From contig JAQGDQ010002389.1 in assembly GCA_030141605.1 (NCBI GenBank), positions 148,951 through 212,950 of the forward strand: DNA of 64,000 nucleotides, given 5' to 3'. A program made the position numbers and the translations under genes. Positions 9,047-18,611 of the stretch are shown here, piece by piece; position 1 is the first letter of the stretch, and the number at the start of each line of letters is the position of its first letter. Below the pieces are notes generated by a model. It saw only the letters and a program-made list of their open reading frames with translations, did not search any database and was not told the DNA's origin. Source of the DNA: Tubiluchus corallicola. Taxonomy: Eukaryota; Priapulida; Priapulimorpha; Priapulimorphida; Tubiluchidae.

Positions 9047-10300
9047 ATGAACAGTTATAAATCTGAACTTCTCCACCAGCTCGCTGAAAGAGGCTACATT
9101 CATCAATGCACAGATTTTGAAACTCTTGATCAACTGGCTTCTCAGAACAATATTATAACCTACGCAGGGTATGACCCAACGGCAGGAAGCCTGCATATTG
9201 GAAATCTTATCTCTATTATGATGTTGAGATTATTACAAAAATATGGCCATAAGCCTGTCATCCTTATGGGAGGAGGAACAGGGCGAATTGGAGATCCTTC
9301 CGGAAAAGACGCTTCACGAAAACTTCTCTCTATCGATCAAATTAATCATAATATCAGCAAAATACAAGAAACCTTCAACCAATATCTCGTGTTTGGCGAT
9401 GGCTCCACAGACGCTATCACTGCCAATAACGCAGACTGGCTATGCTCCTTGAATTATGTTGATTTCCTCCGAGAATATGGCCCTCACTTCACAATCAACC
9501 GCATGATAACATTTGATAGCGTACGCATGCGTTTGGAACGTGAACAGCCACTCACTTTTCTTGAGTTTAATTATATGTTGCTGCAAGCCTATGATTTCCT
9601 TGAGCTTTATAAGCGTTACGGCGTAAAAATGCAAATTGGTGGATCTGACCAATGGGGCAATATTGTCAATGGCGTAGAACTTTGCCGCCGAAAACAAAAT
9701 ATACAGCTTTTTGGGCTGACAACTCCTCTTTTAACAAACTCATCCGGAGAAAAAATGGGAAAAACTGCCGACGGCGCTATATGGCTTAACAGCGATATGA
9801 AATCCCACTACGATTTCTGGCAATTCTGGAGAAATACAGAAGACGCCGATGTCGGGCGATTCCTACGCCTCTATACAGAAATTCCCATTGACGAGATTAA
9901 ACGCCTTGAAACCCTACAAGGAACAGAAATCAACGAGGCAAAAAAAATCCTAGCAACAGCAGTCACAAGCCTTTGCCGAGGAAAAGAAAATGCTCTCAAT
10001 GCCGCAGAAACAGCTCGAAAAACTTTTGAAGATAAGACATATGGAGATCAGCTCCCTTCCGTCTCTATCTCCAAACAGGTATTAAAAGACGGAATCTCAG
10101 CATTCGCAATTCTCAAACATGCAAATCTTGTCAAAAGCAACGGTGAAGCCCGCCGCCTCATCCAAAATAAAGGGGGGCGCGTCAATGGAGTCAGCTTTCA
10201 ATCTCCCGACGAACTCGTCACTCTTGATGATATTAACCAGGAGGGCATTCTTATGATCTCTGCAGGAAAAAAACGACATGTTATCGTAAAACCAGAGTAA
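9047..10300 (+). CDS. tyrS: Tyrosyl-tRNA synthetase
   Basis: A 417-residue class I aminoacyl-tRNA synthetase (E. coli 424) charging tRNA-Tyr. The HIGH signature is SLHIGNL (HIGN at 50-53), the KMSKS loop is KMGKT (236-240), and tyrosine recognition includes YDPTAGS and [12 protein letters not shown]. Residues about 350-417 form the C-terminal S4 RNA-binding domain ([20 protein letters not shown]). This is the TyrRS-TyrS (bacterial long) subtype. It starts at ATG 9047 with a weak AAAGAG. A 317-bp region follows. Confidence 0.97.
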   Translation: MNSYKSELLHQLAERGYIHQCTDFETLDQLASQNNIITYAGYDPTAGSLHIGNLISIMMLRLLQKYGHKPVILMGGGTGRIGDPSGKDASRKLLSIDQINHNISKIQETFNQYLVFGDGSTDAITANNADWLCSLNYVDFLREYGPHFTINRMITFDSVRMRLEREQPLTFLEFNYMLLQAYDFLELYKRYGVKMQIGGSDQWGNIVNGVELCRRKQNIQLFGLTTPLLTNSSGEKMGKTADGAIWLNSDMKSHYDFWQFWRNTEDADVGRFLRLYTEIPIDEIKRLETLQGTEINEAKKILATAVTSLCRGKENALNAAETARKTFEDKTYGDQLPSVSISKQVLKDGISAFAILKHANLVKSNGEARRLIQNKGGRVNGVSFQSPDELVTLDDINQEGILMISAGKKRHVIVKPE

Positions 10301-10412
10301 ACCAACTTCTTTTTACCCTTAATCAGAGCAATATTGAATTGCAGAAAATAGAGTGATTATCCCTCTTTTAACATTTTTAAATATTTAAATTTACCATATT
10401 TTCATAAAAAAA

Positions 10413-10440
10413 TAGACTTCAATACAAAAAAATGTATAAT
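10413..10440 (+). promoter_or_regulatory. Candidate promoter for the Na+ symporter gene
   Basis: TAGACT at 10413-10418 and a perfect TATAAT at 10435-10440, 16-bp spacer. The expected transcription start near 10447 lies just before the palindrome at 10461-10486. This region (10301-10617) has no coding potential that I can support. Confidence 0.45.
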
Positions 10441-10460
10441 CGTGGTTTGCGTTTTTTCCT

Positions 10461-10486
10461 GTATACCGTGTACACCCTTGGTATAC
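10461..10486. promoter_or_regulatory. 26-bp inverted repeat, probable operator
   Basis: GTATACC (10461-10467) and GGTATAC (10480-10486) are perfect inverted arms around a 12-base centre that itself contains the palindrome GTGTACAC (10468-10475). It falls about +15 to +40 relative to the predicted start of transcription of the symporter gene. No U-run follows, so it looks more like a protein-binding operator than a terminator. The cognate regulator is not in the window. Confidence 0.5.
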
Positions 10487-10617
10487 GTTGTATATTTAGG
10501 GAAAAAGCTTTTAATGGTAATAAACTATTACTGTTTATTTAAATCCTAATAATTAATGATATAAATTAAAAAATTTCCAAAATTAAATCTGAAATTTTTA
10601 TAAGGAGAAAATAGAGA

Positions 10618-12030
10618 ATGGGAAGAGAAAGTTGGAAGTCACGCACAGGATTTATTCTAGCGGCTGCAGGATCTGCAGTCGGGCTTGGTAATATATGGCG
10701 TTTCCCTTATGTTGTTGGTGAGAATGGTGGAGGAGCTTTTCTCCTTGTTTACATTTTACTCGTCTTTACCATAGGTCTTAGCGTAATGATCGCAGAAATC
10801 GCCATCGGGCGCCATGCGCAAAAAAACCCTGTTCATGCTTATTCAGATCATGCTTCCAAACCTTGGGGTGTCGCAGGACTCCTCGGTATTTCATGTGGCG
10901 TTATTATCATGTCATTCTATGTCGTGGTTGCAGGATGGGCCATCGCTTATGTTCTTAAATCCATAACAGGAGAACTCTCAACAACAGACATATCTGTATT
11001 GGAAAATAGCTTTGTAAGCTTAAGCGCATCCGGCTGGACTCCATTACTCTATGCCCTATTCTTTCTATGCATAACAGCCTTCATTGTTATCGGAGGAATT
11101 GAAAAAGGAATCGAAAAAGCAAACCGTATTTTAATGCCTTTACTATTTGTTTTTCTTCTCCTTCTCGCTATTCGTGCTCTTACGCTTCCAGGTGCTATGG
11201 ACGGAATCGCTTACTATCTCAAACCTGATTTCTCCAAAATTAACGCTAGCGTTCTCAGTAGCGCACTCGGTCAAGCATTCTTTTCCTTGTCTCTTGGTAT
11301 GTCCTGCATGTTGATTTATGGCTCCTATCTGAAAAAAGAGGACAATATACCAGTATCCTCTGTGCAAATTATTTGCCTTGATATCCTAGTTGCGTTTATT
11401 GCCGGCCTTATCATTATGCCTGTCGTTTTCTCTTTTGGATTTGCTCCCGATGCAGGACCTGGTCTAACCTTCATTACACTCCCAGCAATTTTTACTCAAA
11501 TTCCTTTTGGTGCTTTTTTCGCAACTGCTTTCTTTACTATGTTACTGATTGCAGCGCTAACGTCATCAATCTCTTTGATAGAGCCCGGTGTCTCCTTCCT
11601 GATTGAAAAACTTGAATGGAGCCGCTCTCAAAGCGTTATCGTAATTTCCGTTATCGTCTTTGTCCTTGCGATCCCTTGCTCTCTATCTTTAGGAACCCTT
11701 AACATTGAGTTTATTATCGGCGATCGGAACAATCCGATCTTTGCACAAAGCTTCTTTGACTTTATGGGTTACTTAAGCGATAACTTACTACCTGTTGGCG
11801 GAATCCTCGTTGCGCTCTTTGCAGGATGGGTTCTTTCTCCTGAAATTCGCAATGAAGTCACCAATAACGGAACTATCTCCGCTCCATGGTTGAGCTTATG
11901 GCTTACTTTCATACGATTTGTCGCTCCTATCGCAATCGCATGGGTTCTCATATATCCGTTTTTACCCACAAACGTACAAAAAGAGATTATCGAAGAAGCT
12001 CAAGATATTTACCATGAGATTACAGAGTAA
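10618..12030 (+). CDS. SNF/NSS-family sodium-dependent amino-acid-type symporter
   Basis: A 470-residue polytopic inner-membrane protein with roughly 11-12 hydrophobic segments. The N-terminal hallmark AAAGSAVGLGNIWRFPYV (about residues 15-32) is the unwound TM1 that binds Na+ and substrate in LeuT/MhsT-type transporters; GGGAFLLVYIL and SLSLGMSCM in TM6 are also typical. Bacterial members take up amino acids (Trp, Tyr, Leu and others); the substrate cannot be read from sequence. AAGGAG lies at good distance before ATG 10618. Transcription is likely monocistronic: its own promoter and palindrome upstream and a strong terminator at 12043. The palindrome suggests repressor control. Confidence 0.93.
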   Translation: MGRESWKSRTGFILAAAGSAVGLGNIWRFPYVVGENGGGAFLLVYILLVFTIGLSVMIAEIAIGRHAQKNPVHAYSDHASKPWGVAGLLGISCGVIIMSFYVVVAGWAIAYVLKSITGELSTTDISVLENSFVSLSASGWTPLLYALFFLCITAFIVIGGIEKGIEKANRILMPLLFVFLLLLAIRALTLPGAMDGIAYYLKPDFSKINASVLSSALGQAFFSLSLGMSCMLIYGSYLKKEDNIPVSSVQIICLDILVAFIAGLIIMPVVFSFGFAPDAGPGLTFITLPAIFTQIPFGAFFATAFFTMLLIAALTSSISLIEPGVSFLIEKLEWSRSQSVIVISVIVFVLAIPCSLSLGTLNIEFIIGDRNNPIFAQSFFDFMGYLSDNLLPVGGILVALFAGWVLSPEIRNEVTNNGTISAPWLSLWLTFIRFVAPIAIAWVLIYPFLPTNVQKEIIEEAQDIYHEITE

Positions 12031-12042
12031 AACCAACACAAT

Positions 12043-12092
12043 AGAGAAGGTTGCAAAAGAAAATAATCCTATACGTAACCTTCTCTTTTTTT
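12043..12092 (+). terminator. Intrinsic terminator of the symporter gene
   Basis: AGAGAAGGTT (12043-12052) pairs perfectly with AACCTTCTCT (12077-12086) across a 24-base loop and is followed directly by a T run (12086-12092). It lies 12 bp after the symporter stop codon. The rest of 12093-12329 holds the opp promoter and nothing else that I recognise. Confidence 0.85.
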
Positions 12093-12208
12093 GTAAAAAC
12101 AATACAATAAAAAGCTCTTGCTACTTCAAGTTTTTTCAATCTCTATCTTAAAACAATAAACTACTAATATAATAGGAAAATACCCCTTATTTCTGTATTT
12201 TACCTATA

Positions 12209-12237
12209 TTGCCTTTATAAAAAATATATGCTATACT
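12209..12237 (+). promoter_or_regulatory. Promoter for the first peptide ABC operon
   Basis: TTGCCT (12209-12214) and TATACT (12232-12237) with a 17-bp spacer, about 90 bp upstream of the binding-protein start. This is a close match to the sigma70 consensus. Confidence 0.5.
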
Positions 12238-12329
12238 TTTTTGCTTAAAAGCATGGATCATTTTAAAAAATAAACCTTGTTTATCAAATAATACCTATTA
12301 AAAAACACACATAAAAACTGGAGGAAACA

Positions 12330-13901
12330 ATGTCGTCTAAGATACAATCTTATCTGATTTCACTTTTATGCTTTTTATTTCTGATTACAAGTGCTAATGC
12401 TGAAAAAACTATTCGTATAGCGACTTTTGGTGAACCAGAGACACTGGATCCACACCTTGTTAGTGGAACATGGGAACATTATATTATTGTTGATTTATTC
12501 ATGGGTCTCATAACAAGAGAAGCCAACGGAAAAACAATCCCCGGTGTAGCAGAAAGCTGGGAAATCAGCCCTGACAATAAAGTATATACCTTTACATTAG
12601 GAGATCATTATTGGTCCGACGGTGCTCCTGTAACAGCCCATGACGTTGAATTCTCCTTCAAAAGGATTTTAAAGCCTGAATTCGCCGCTAAATACGCTTC
12701 TATGCTTTATATTATTGAGGGCGCAGAAGAGTATAATACCCTTAAATCACCAGAAATGGCTGTTATGGCAAAAGCTCTCGACAGTAAAACCTTCCAGGTT
12801 ACTTTAAAATTTCCAACTCCCTATTTCTTAGAAGCGTTGACACATTATTCCTTCGCTATTGTGCCTTCTCATGTCGTTAAAGTCCATGAGAGGAATTGGA
12901 TTAAAGAAGAAAATATCGTGTCAAATGGCGCGTATAAACTAGAAGAATGGCGCCCGAACGCCCATGTGAAATCTGTCAGAAATCCATACTTTTATGATAA
13001 TGAAAACACAAAAATCGATACAATCTACTATTACACACAAGAAGACCGTTCTGCTGTGTTGAAAAGATTTCGTGCAAAAGAAATCGATATTGCCAGAGAT
13101 TTCGCTTCCGAACAATATACATGGCTACAAAAAAATATGCCCAATGAAACCAAAGTCGCTCCTTACTTGGGAATCTACTATCTAACTTTAAATCATACAA
13201 AAATTCCAGATGTCAATATCCGGCAAGCGCTCGCCATGGCCATTAATCGGGAAGTCATCACAGATAAAGTTATTAAATCCGGTGAAGTTCCAGCCTATAG
13301 CTTTGTTCCTCCTGGTGTTGCAAACTACAGTGAACCCGCTTACTTAGACTGGAAAGGTATCGACTATAAAACCCGCCTGCAAACTGCAAAAGCTATCATG
13401 GAAAAAGCAGGTTACACACAGAAAAATCCTTTCAAAATCGAAATTAGCTACAACACATCTGAAAACCATAAAAAAGTTATGGTTGCTGTCGCTTCTATGT
13501 GGAAACAAATACACGTCGCCTCATCAATGGTTAACACAGAAGTGGCTATTCATTACGAGAATCTCCGACTTGGAAAATTTGAAGCCGGACGCGCAGGATG
13601 GATTGCAGATTATAACGACCCTGACTCCTTCCTGTTTATACAAGAAGGCAGCAATATCGGCTTTAACTATTCACGCTTCTTTAATAATGAATATGATAGT
13701 TTAATGCTAAAGGGGCGTAACGCAACAGATATTGAAGAGCGCGCAGAATATATGAAAGCTGCAGAAAAAGTCTCCATGGATGAAATAGCGAATATTCCTA
13801 TATTTTACTATGTTTCCAAAAATTTGGTCTCACAAAAAGTTAAAGGATGGGAAGATAACGTCACCGATACACATCCAACACGTTTTCTCGATATTCAATA
13901 G
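12330..13901 (+). CDS. oppA: Oligopeptide ABC transporter, periplasmic binding protein
   Basis: A 523-residue family-5 solute-binding protein. A signal peptide (MSSKIQ, then a hydrophobic run ending SANA before EKTIR) exports it to the periplasm. The mature N-terminus carries the family signature IRIATFGEPETLDPHLVSG, then VAESWEIS and WSDGAPVTAHDVEFSFKRIL, the OppA/MppA version (DG-PVTA-D) more than DppA. It should bind short peptides and deliver them to the permeases encoded next. GGAGG stands before ATG 12330, and it is first of five genes with short gaps. The substrate as peptide is inferred from the family; murein peptides are an alternative. Confidence 0.9.
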   Translation: MSSKIQSYLISLLCFLFLITSANAEKTIRIATFGEPETLDPHLVSGTWEHYIIVDLFMGLITREANGKTIPGVAESWEISPDNKVYTFTLGDHYWSDGAPVTAHDVEFSFKRILKPEFAAKYASMLYIIEGAEEYNTLKSPEMAVMAKALDSKTFQVTLKFPTPYFLEALTHYSFAIVPSHVVKVHERNWIKEENIVSNGAYKLEEWRPNAHVKSVRNPYFYDNENTKIDTIYYYTQEDRSAVLKRFRAKEIDIARDFASEQYTWLQKNMPNETKVAPYLGIYYLTLNHTKIPDVNIRQALAMAINREVITDKVIKSGEVPAYSFVPPGVANYSEPAYLDWKGIDYKTRLQTAKAIMEKAGYTQKNPFKIEISYNTSENHKKVMVAVASMWKQIHVASSMVNTEVAIHYENLRLGKFEAGRAGWIADYNDPDSFLFIQEGSNIGFNYSRFFNNEYDSLMLKGRNATDIEERAEYMKAAEKVSMDEIANIPIFYYVSKNLVSQKVKGWEDNVTDTHPTRFLDIQ

Positions 13902-13941
13902 CTGCGTAAAATTAAGTATGCCTATCATGGAGGCCTAATAT

Positions 13942-14862
13942 ATGCTGAAGTACGTGATAAAACGATTATTCATTTTTATCCCTACTATCTTTTTAATCAT
14001 CACGATCTCTTTTTTTCTGATGAGAATTGCACCAGGGAGCCCTTTTGATTCTGAAAGAGGGCTCAGCCCTGAAATCGAAGCCAATATCCTAAAAGCCTAT
14101 AATATGGATAAACCTCTCTTTTTCCAATATACAGACTATTTAGGAAATATTCTCAAAGGTGATTTCGGCCCCTCCATGCGTGTTAAAGACTTCACTGTAA
14201 CAGAGCTTATCCTCAACGGATTTCCTGTCAGTTTACAGCTTGGTCTGATGGCGATCATATGTGCCATTGTAATCGGTATTTTCATGGGAACAACCGCAGC
14301 CTTAAACAGAAATAGCCATATTGACCATATCACGATGGCTTTCTCAACGATCGGAATCGTTATTCCCAACTATGTTGTCGCTCCTATTCTTACATTAATT
14401 TTAGGTGTTTACCTGGGAATTTTACCCGTAGGAGGATGGGGAGAAGGCGCAATATCTCATAAAATACTCCCTATTGTAACTCTTGCTCTTCCCCAGATCG
14501 CTTATGTATCTCGCCTAACCAGGGGAAATATGATCGAAGTCCTCAATTCTAACTATATCAGAACAGCCTATGCAAAAGGCATTGACGAAAAAACAATCAT
14601 TCTCCGCCACGCTCTCCCCGGAGCTCTTCTCCCTATCCTTTCCTACCTTGGGCCCGCAACTGCCGCAGTTGTAACAGGATCTGTCGTTATTGAAACTATT
14701 TTCGATATACCAGGTATTGGAAGATTTTTCGTCAACGGCGCCCTCAATAGAGACTATACATTGGTTATGGGAGTTGTGATCTTTTATGCAAGCTTGATTA
14801 TTCTACTCAACCTTATCGTCGATATCCTCTATAGTATTTTAGACCCTCGAGTCAAATTTTAG
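13942..14862 (+). CDS. oppB: Peptide ABC transporter permease, OppB/DppB type
   Basis: A 306-residue inner-membrane permease beginning MLKYVIKRLFIFIPTIFLIITISFFLMRIAPGSPF, the standard OppB/DppB first TM with APG-P. About six TM segments are visible. The EAA loop (YIRTAYAKGIDEKTIILRHALPGALLPI) contacts the ATPases. GGAGG precedes ATG 13942. It lies 40 bp after the binding protein and 13 bp before the second permease. Confidence 0.94.
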   Translation: MLKYVIKRLFIFIPTIFLIITISFFLMRIAPGSPFDSERGLSPEIEANILKAYNMDKPLFFQYTDYLGNILKGDFGPSMRVKDFTVTELILNGFPVSLQLGLMAIICAIVIGIFMGTTAALNRNSHIDHITMAFSTIGIVIPNYVVAPILTLILGVYLGILPVGGWGEGAISHKILPIVTLALPQIAYVSRLTRGNMIEVLNSNYIRTAYAKGIDEKTIILRHALPGALLPILSYLGPATAAVVTGSVVIETIFDIPGIGRFFVNGALNRDYTLVMGVVIFYASLIILLNLIVDILYSILDPRVKF

Positions 14863-14875
14863 GCAAGGAGATATA

Positions 14876-15778
14876 ATGCCGTTTTTTAAACATAAAGAAA
14901 AAAATGCAGACCTCCTGACAGAAATACAAGGGAGAAGTTTATGGGAAGACGCAAAACGTCGCCTATTCTCAAATAAACTCGCAGTATCTTCCATGTATGC
15001 TTTACTATTCATTATTCTCTTTGCAGTCGCAGGTCCTTGGATTATCTCATGGTCATATGATGAAATAGATTGGGAATCTGACTTTCCTTCCCCCCCTTCT
15101 TTTTCCGACAGCCACTATTTTGGAACTGACGGTAATGGAAGAGATATGCTTGTGCGCGTTATGTTCGGAGGACGAATCTCCCTTATGGTTGGAATTGTCG
15201 CAACATGCGTCAGCCTGCTCATCGGCGTAACATGGGGGACAGTAGCCGGATTTATCGGCGGTAGAGTCGATATGATCATGATGCGCATTGTCGACATTAT
15301 GTATTCCCTTCCTTTTATGTTCTTCGTCATCCTGCTCATGGTCGTCTTCGGACGGAATATCATTCTCATCTTTGTTGCCCTAGGAGCCGTAGAATGGCTC
15401 ACAATGGCACGAATTGTTCGAGGCCAAACGATCTCTATTAAAAATATGGAGTATATCGAAGCTGCAAAAGCATTCGGCGTACCAACAACAAAAGTCATTC
15501 AACGCCATATCATCCCTAATATTATTGGTCCTGTTATTGTTTATGTCACATTGACAATTCCCCAAGTTATTCTGGTAGAAAGCTTCCTGTCTTTCTTAGG
15601 ACTCGGCGTACAAGAACCCATGACAAGTTGGGGAATCCTGATCGCTGACGGATCCAATCATATGGAATCTTCCCCATGGCTGTTGGCTTTTCCCGCTTTA
15701 TTCCTTGCAATAACTCTCTTTTGCTTCAACTTTATCGGCGACGGACTGAGAGACGCATTAGATCCTAAGGACAGATAA
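14876..15778 (+). CDS. oppC: Peptide ABC transporter permease, OppC/DppC type
   Basis: A 300-residue second permease subunit. The cytoplasmic N-terminus (GRSLWEDAKRRLFSNKLAVSSM) is typical of OppC. The periplasmic segment HYFGTDGNGRDMLVRVMFGGRISL is the DppC/OppC signature, and the EAA loop is YIEAAKAFGVPTTKVIQRHIIPN. It ends in the family tail GDGLRDALDPKDR. AAGGAG precedes ATG 14876. It pairs with OppB to form the transmembrane channel. Confidence 0.94.
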   Translation: MPFFKHKEKNADLLTEIQGRSLWEDAKRRLFSNKLAVSSMYALLFIILFAVAGPWIISWSYDEIDWESDFPSPPSFSDSHYFGTDGNGRDMLVRVMFGGRISLMVGIVATCVSLLIGVTWGTVAGFIGGRVDMIMMRIVDIMYSLPFMFFVILLMVVFGRNIILIFVALGAVEWLTMARIVRGQTISIKNMEYIEAAKAFGVPTTKVIQRHIIPNIIGPVIVYVTLTIPQVILVESFLSFLGLGVQEPMTSWGILIADGSNHMESSPWLLAFPALFLAITLFCFNFIGDGLRDALDPKDR

Positions 15779-15782
15779 CAGT

Positions 15783-16769
15783 ATGGCTGAAAATAATATT
15801 ATTTTAGATGTCAAAAATATAACAACAACCTTTGATACTCCTGATGGTGAAATCTGCGCTGTTAATAATGTCCAATTCAAAATTCCTAAAGGGCAATGTA
15901 TTGGAATCGTTGGGGAATCCGGCTCAGGAAAATCCCAGCTATTCCTCTCCGTCATACGTTTGATCGCAAAAAACGGAACTGTAACAGGAGAAGCGCTCTT
16001 TCATGGGGAAAATTTACTTTCCCTTCCCATAAAAGACCTCAATCATATCAGAGGAAATAAAATCTCCATGATTTTCCAAGATCCGATGACCTCTCTGAAT
16101 CCTTTCTTAACAATCTCAAAACAAATGACAGAAGTTCTTATACAGCATAAAAAAATTTCACAAAAAGCCGCCATAGAACGAACAATAGAAATGCTTGATC
16201 TCGTTGGTATACCAGAAGCGCAAAAACGTTTATCTATGTACCCTCATGAATTTTCAGGCGGAATGCGCCAGCGCGTAATGATCGCCATGTCACTCATGTG
16301 CGAACCTGACCTCCTCATCGCCGATGAGCCAACGACCGCATTGGATGTTACCATACAAGCGCAGATCCTTGATCTGCTCGCCGATCTGAAAAAGAAATTA
16401 AATATGTCTATTGTTATGATAAGCCATGATCTGGGCGTCATCGCCGGAATCAGTGACTATATTAACGTCATGTATGGCGGATCCATTGTTGAATCAGGCA
16501 CCGTTGATCAGCTCTTCTATAACCCTACCCACCCTTATACAAAAGGGTTGCTTTCTTCCATGCCGAAATTGGAAAACGATTTCGATCATGAATTAGAAAC
16601 AATTAAAGGAAACCCACCTAGCTTGCATAACCTCCCTGAAGGATGCATCTTTATGCCAAGATGTGATTATTCATTCCCTCAGTGCAAGCTCATGCCCCCT
16701 TCATTAATAAATATTGAACCTAACCACGACGTAGCTTGTTACTTACAGGAAAAAAACCATGCCAAATAA
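15783..16769 (+). CDS. oppD: Peptide ABC transporter ATPase, OppD/DppD type
   Basis: A 328-residue ABC ATPase. Walker A is GESGSGKSQ (near residue 43), the signature is FSGGMRQRV, Walker B is [13 protein letters not shown] and the H-loop is ISHDLGVI. The C-terminal oligopeptide extension with a cysteine cluster (GCIFMPRCDYSFPQC) binds an Fe-S centre in some DppD/OppD proteins. It starts 4 bp after the oppC stop and overlaps oppF by 11 bases, implying coupling. Confidence 0.94.
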   Translation: MAENNIILDVKNITTTFDTPDGEICAVNNVQFKIPKGQCIGIVGESGSGKSQLFLSVIRLIAKNGTVTGEALFHGENLLSLPIKDLNHIRGNKISMIFQDPMTSLNPFLTISKQMTEVLIQHKKISQKAAIERTIEMLDLVGIPEAQKRLSMYPHEFSGGMRQRVMIAMSLMCEPDLLIADEPTTALDVTIQAQILDLLADLKKKLNMSIVMISHDLGVIAGISDYINVMYGGSIVESGTVDQLFYNPTHPYTKGLLSSMPKLENDFDHELETIKGNPPSLHNLPEGCIFMPRCDYSFPQCKLMPPSLINIEPNHDVACYLQEKNHAK

Positions 16770-17733
16770 TACGATTATTCGTGTGGAAAATCTAAAAGTT
16801 TATTTCGATGTTTCTACAGAATGGTTCAAAACAACTCCCCTGAAAGCTGTTGATGATATCAGCTTTACAGCCAATGAACAAGAAACGCTCGGTATTGTCG
16901 GTGAATCAGGATGTGGAAAATCAACACTAGGGCGCGCAATTCTTCAGCTTATAGAAATTACTGAAGGAAATATCTTCTGGAAAGAGCATAATATAACCGA
17001 TCCTTCTTTCATCTATAAGCAGCACTTTCGTGAAAATGTGCAGGTTATCTTTCAGGATCCCCTAGCAAGCCTCAACCCAAGAATGACCATCGGTAATATT
17101 ATCGCTGAACCTTTGAAAACCTTTTCTCCACATCTTTCAAAAGATGAGATTAAAACAAACGTTAAAGAAATAATGTCATACGTCGGACTCCTCCCTGAGA
17201 CAATCAATCGCTATCCTCATGAGTTTTCCGGCGGGCAATGCCAAAGAGTCGGAATAGCGCGCGCCATGATCACACGCCCAAAAATTATTATTTGTGATGA
17301 ACCTGTTTCCGCTTTGGACGTCTCTATCCAAGCGCAAATCATTAATCTCCTAAAACATCTGCAGGAAAATTTTAAACTGACGCTCATTTTTATCAGCCAT
17401 GACCTCTCTATTGTAAAAAATATCAGCCATAAGATTATGGTGCTCTACCTCGGTAATATCGTGGAAATCGGAAGTCGAGAAAATGTCTATAACACCCCTT
17501 TACATCCCTACACACAAGCCTTGATCTCCGCTGTTCCCGCACCGGATCCCCGAAAAGAGCATAATCGCATCAAACTCATTGGTGATTTGCCATCTCCTCT
17601 GAATCCTCCTTCCGGATGTGTCTTCAGAACTCGATGCTATAAAGCGCAGGAAAAATGTGCTCAACAAAAACCCCCTTTAGAAAATGTACAAGGAGACAAC
17701 CACTCTGTCGCCTGCTTCTACCTTGAAGCATAA
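16759..17733 (+). CDS. oppF: Peptide ABC transporter ATPase, OppF/DppF type
   Basis: A 324-residue ABC ATPase, partner of OppD. Walker A is GESGCGKSTLGRAIL, then QVIFQDPLASLNPRMT, signature FSGGQCQRVGIARA (a Cys where most have Arg after GGQ), Walker B IIICDEPVSALDV, and the C-terminal GCVFRTRCYKAQEKC. The N-terminal insertion TEWFKTTPLKAVDDIS is OppF/DppF-like. Last gene of the operon; no clear terminator is seen in the 131 bp before psd. Confidence 0.94.
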   Translation: MPNNTIIRVENLKVYFDVSTEWFKTTPLKAVDDISFTANEQETLGIVGESGCGKSTLGRAILQLIEITEGNIFWKEHNITDPSFIYKQHFRENVQVIFQDPLASLNPRMTIGNIIAEPLKTFSPHLSKDEIKTNVKEIMSYVGLLPETINRYPHEFSGGQCQRVGIARAMITRPKIIICDEPVSALDVSIQAQIINLLKHLQENFKLTLIFISHDLSIVKNISHKIMVLYLGNIVEIGSRENVYNTPLHPYTQALISAVPAPDPRKEHNRIKLIGDLPSPLNPPSGCVFRTRCYKAQEKCAQQKPPLENVQGDNHSVACFYLEA

Positions 17734-17787
17734 ACTTAAGAAAATTTTAAAAATTACAAAACACTCTTCATTAAAAGAAAACTTATA

Positions 17788-17815
17788 TTGTATTTTCTTA
17801 ATTATATGATATAAA
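17788..17815 (+). promoter_or_regulatory. Candidate promoter for psd-pssA
   Basis: TTGTAT (17788-17793) and TATAAA (17810-17815), 16-bp spacer, 50 bp upstream of the psd start. Confidence 0.38.
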
Positions 17816-17864
17816 ATTATTACTAATTAATACTTAAATATACTAAAACTAACTAGAGAATACT

Positions 17865-18551
17865 ATGAAAATGAAAATTTGCCGTGAAGGCATACCCTGT
17901 ATTATCACTCTCGCTTTTATTACAATGATTTTTTATCTAATGCTTACTACTTTCACATGGGGGCGTGTTTTCCCTATTGTCACTTGGGGGTTTGGTTTTC
18001 TGACATTTTTTTGTATCTGGTTTTTTCGTGATCCTGATCGAGTTTCCCCCGCAGTAGATAACCTTGTTATCAGCCCTGCTGACGGTATTGTGCAAAAAAT
18101 TGATACAGCCTTCCCTCCTAAAGAGCTTCAAATTGATACAGAAGAGCCTATGGAGCGAATTTGTGTTTTTATGAATGTGTTCAACGTACACGTCAATCGA
18201 GCTCCGTGCAACGGAACCGTTACAGATATTATCTACAGACCAGGAAAGTTCTTTAACGCATCCCTTGATAAAGCAAGCGCATATAATGAGCGAAAAAGCT
18301 TTAAAATGAAAACTGATAATGGGCATACAGTTGTATTTGTCCAAATTGCCGGTCTGATCGCAAGAAGAATTGTCACATATATAGAAGAAGAAGAGCATCT
18401 AAAAGCAGGAGAGCGATTTGGGTTGATACGCTTTGGAAGTAGAGTTGATATATATCTTCCTAAAAATACCCCCATCTTTGTTATTGAAGGGCAGATAATG
18501 ATCGCTGGAGAAACCATCATGGGAACACTCTTGCAAAAAGAAAACGTATAA
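17865..18551 (+). CDS. psd: Phosphatidylserine decarboxylase proenzyme, short form
   Basis: A 228-residue member of the short Psd class. One or two N-terminal membrane segments (about residues 15-52) precede the catalytic part: SPADGIVQ, MNVFNVHVNRAPC and the self-cleavage motif GLIRFGSRVDIYLP, where backbone cleavage at Gly-Ser creates the pyruvoyl prosthetic group. It converts phosphatidylserine to phosphatidylethanolamine at the membrane. ATG 17865 was chosen over the in-frame ATG two codons later (either is possible). It lies 60 bp upstream of pssA, which makes the substrate, so both steps of PE synthesis are together. Confidence 0.95.
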   Translation: MKMKICREGIPCIITLAFITMIFYLMLTTFTWGRVFPIVTWGFGFLTFFCIWFFRDPDRVSPAVDNLVISPADGIVQKIDTAFPPKELQIDTEEPMERICVFMNVFNVHVNRAPCNGTVTDIIYRPGKFFNASLDKASAYNERKSFKMKTDNGHTVVFVQIAGLIARRIVTYIEEEEHLKAGERFGLIRFGSRVDIYLPKNTPIFVIEGQIMIAGETIMGTLLQKENV

Positions 18552-18611
18552 AATATACATTTGCTATCTTTAAAATACTCAGAAATAATAAATGATTCAA
18601 AGTAAGATATA

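Noticed and set aside
11918-12151. A 77-aa plus-strand frame over the end of the symporter gene
   Set aside because: Shadow of the symporter and its terminator; no domain features.
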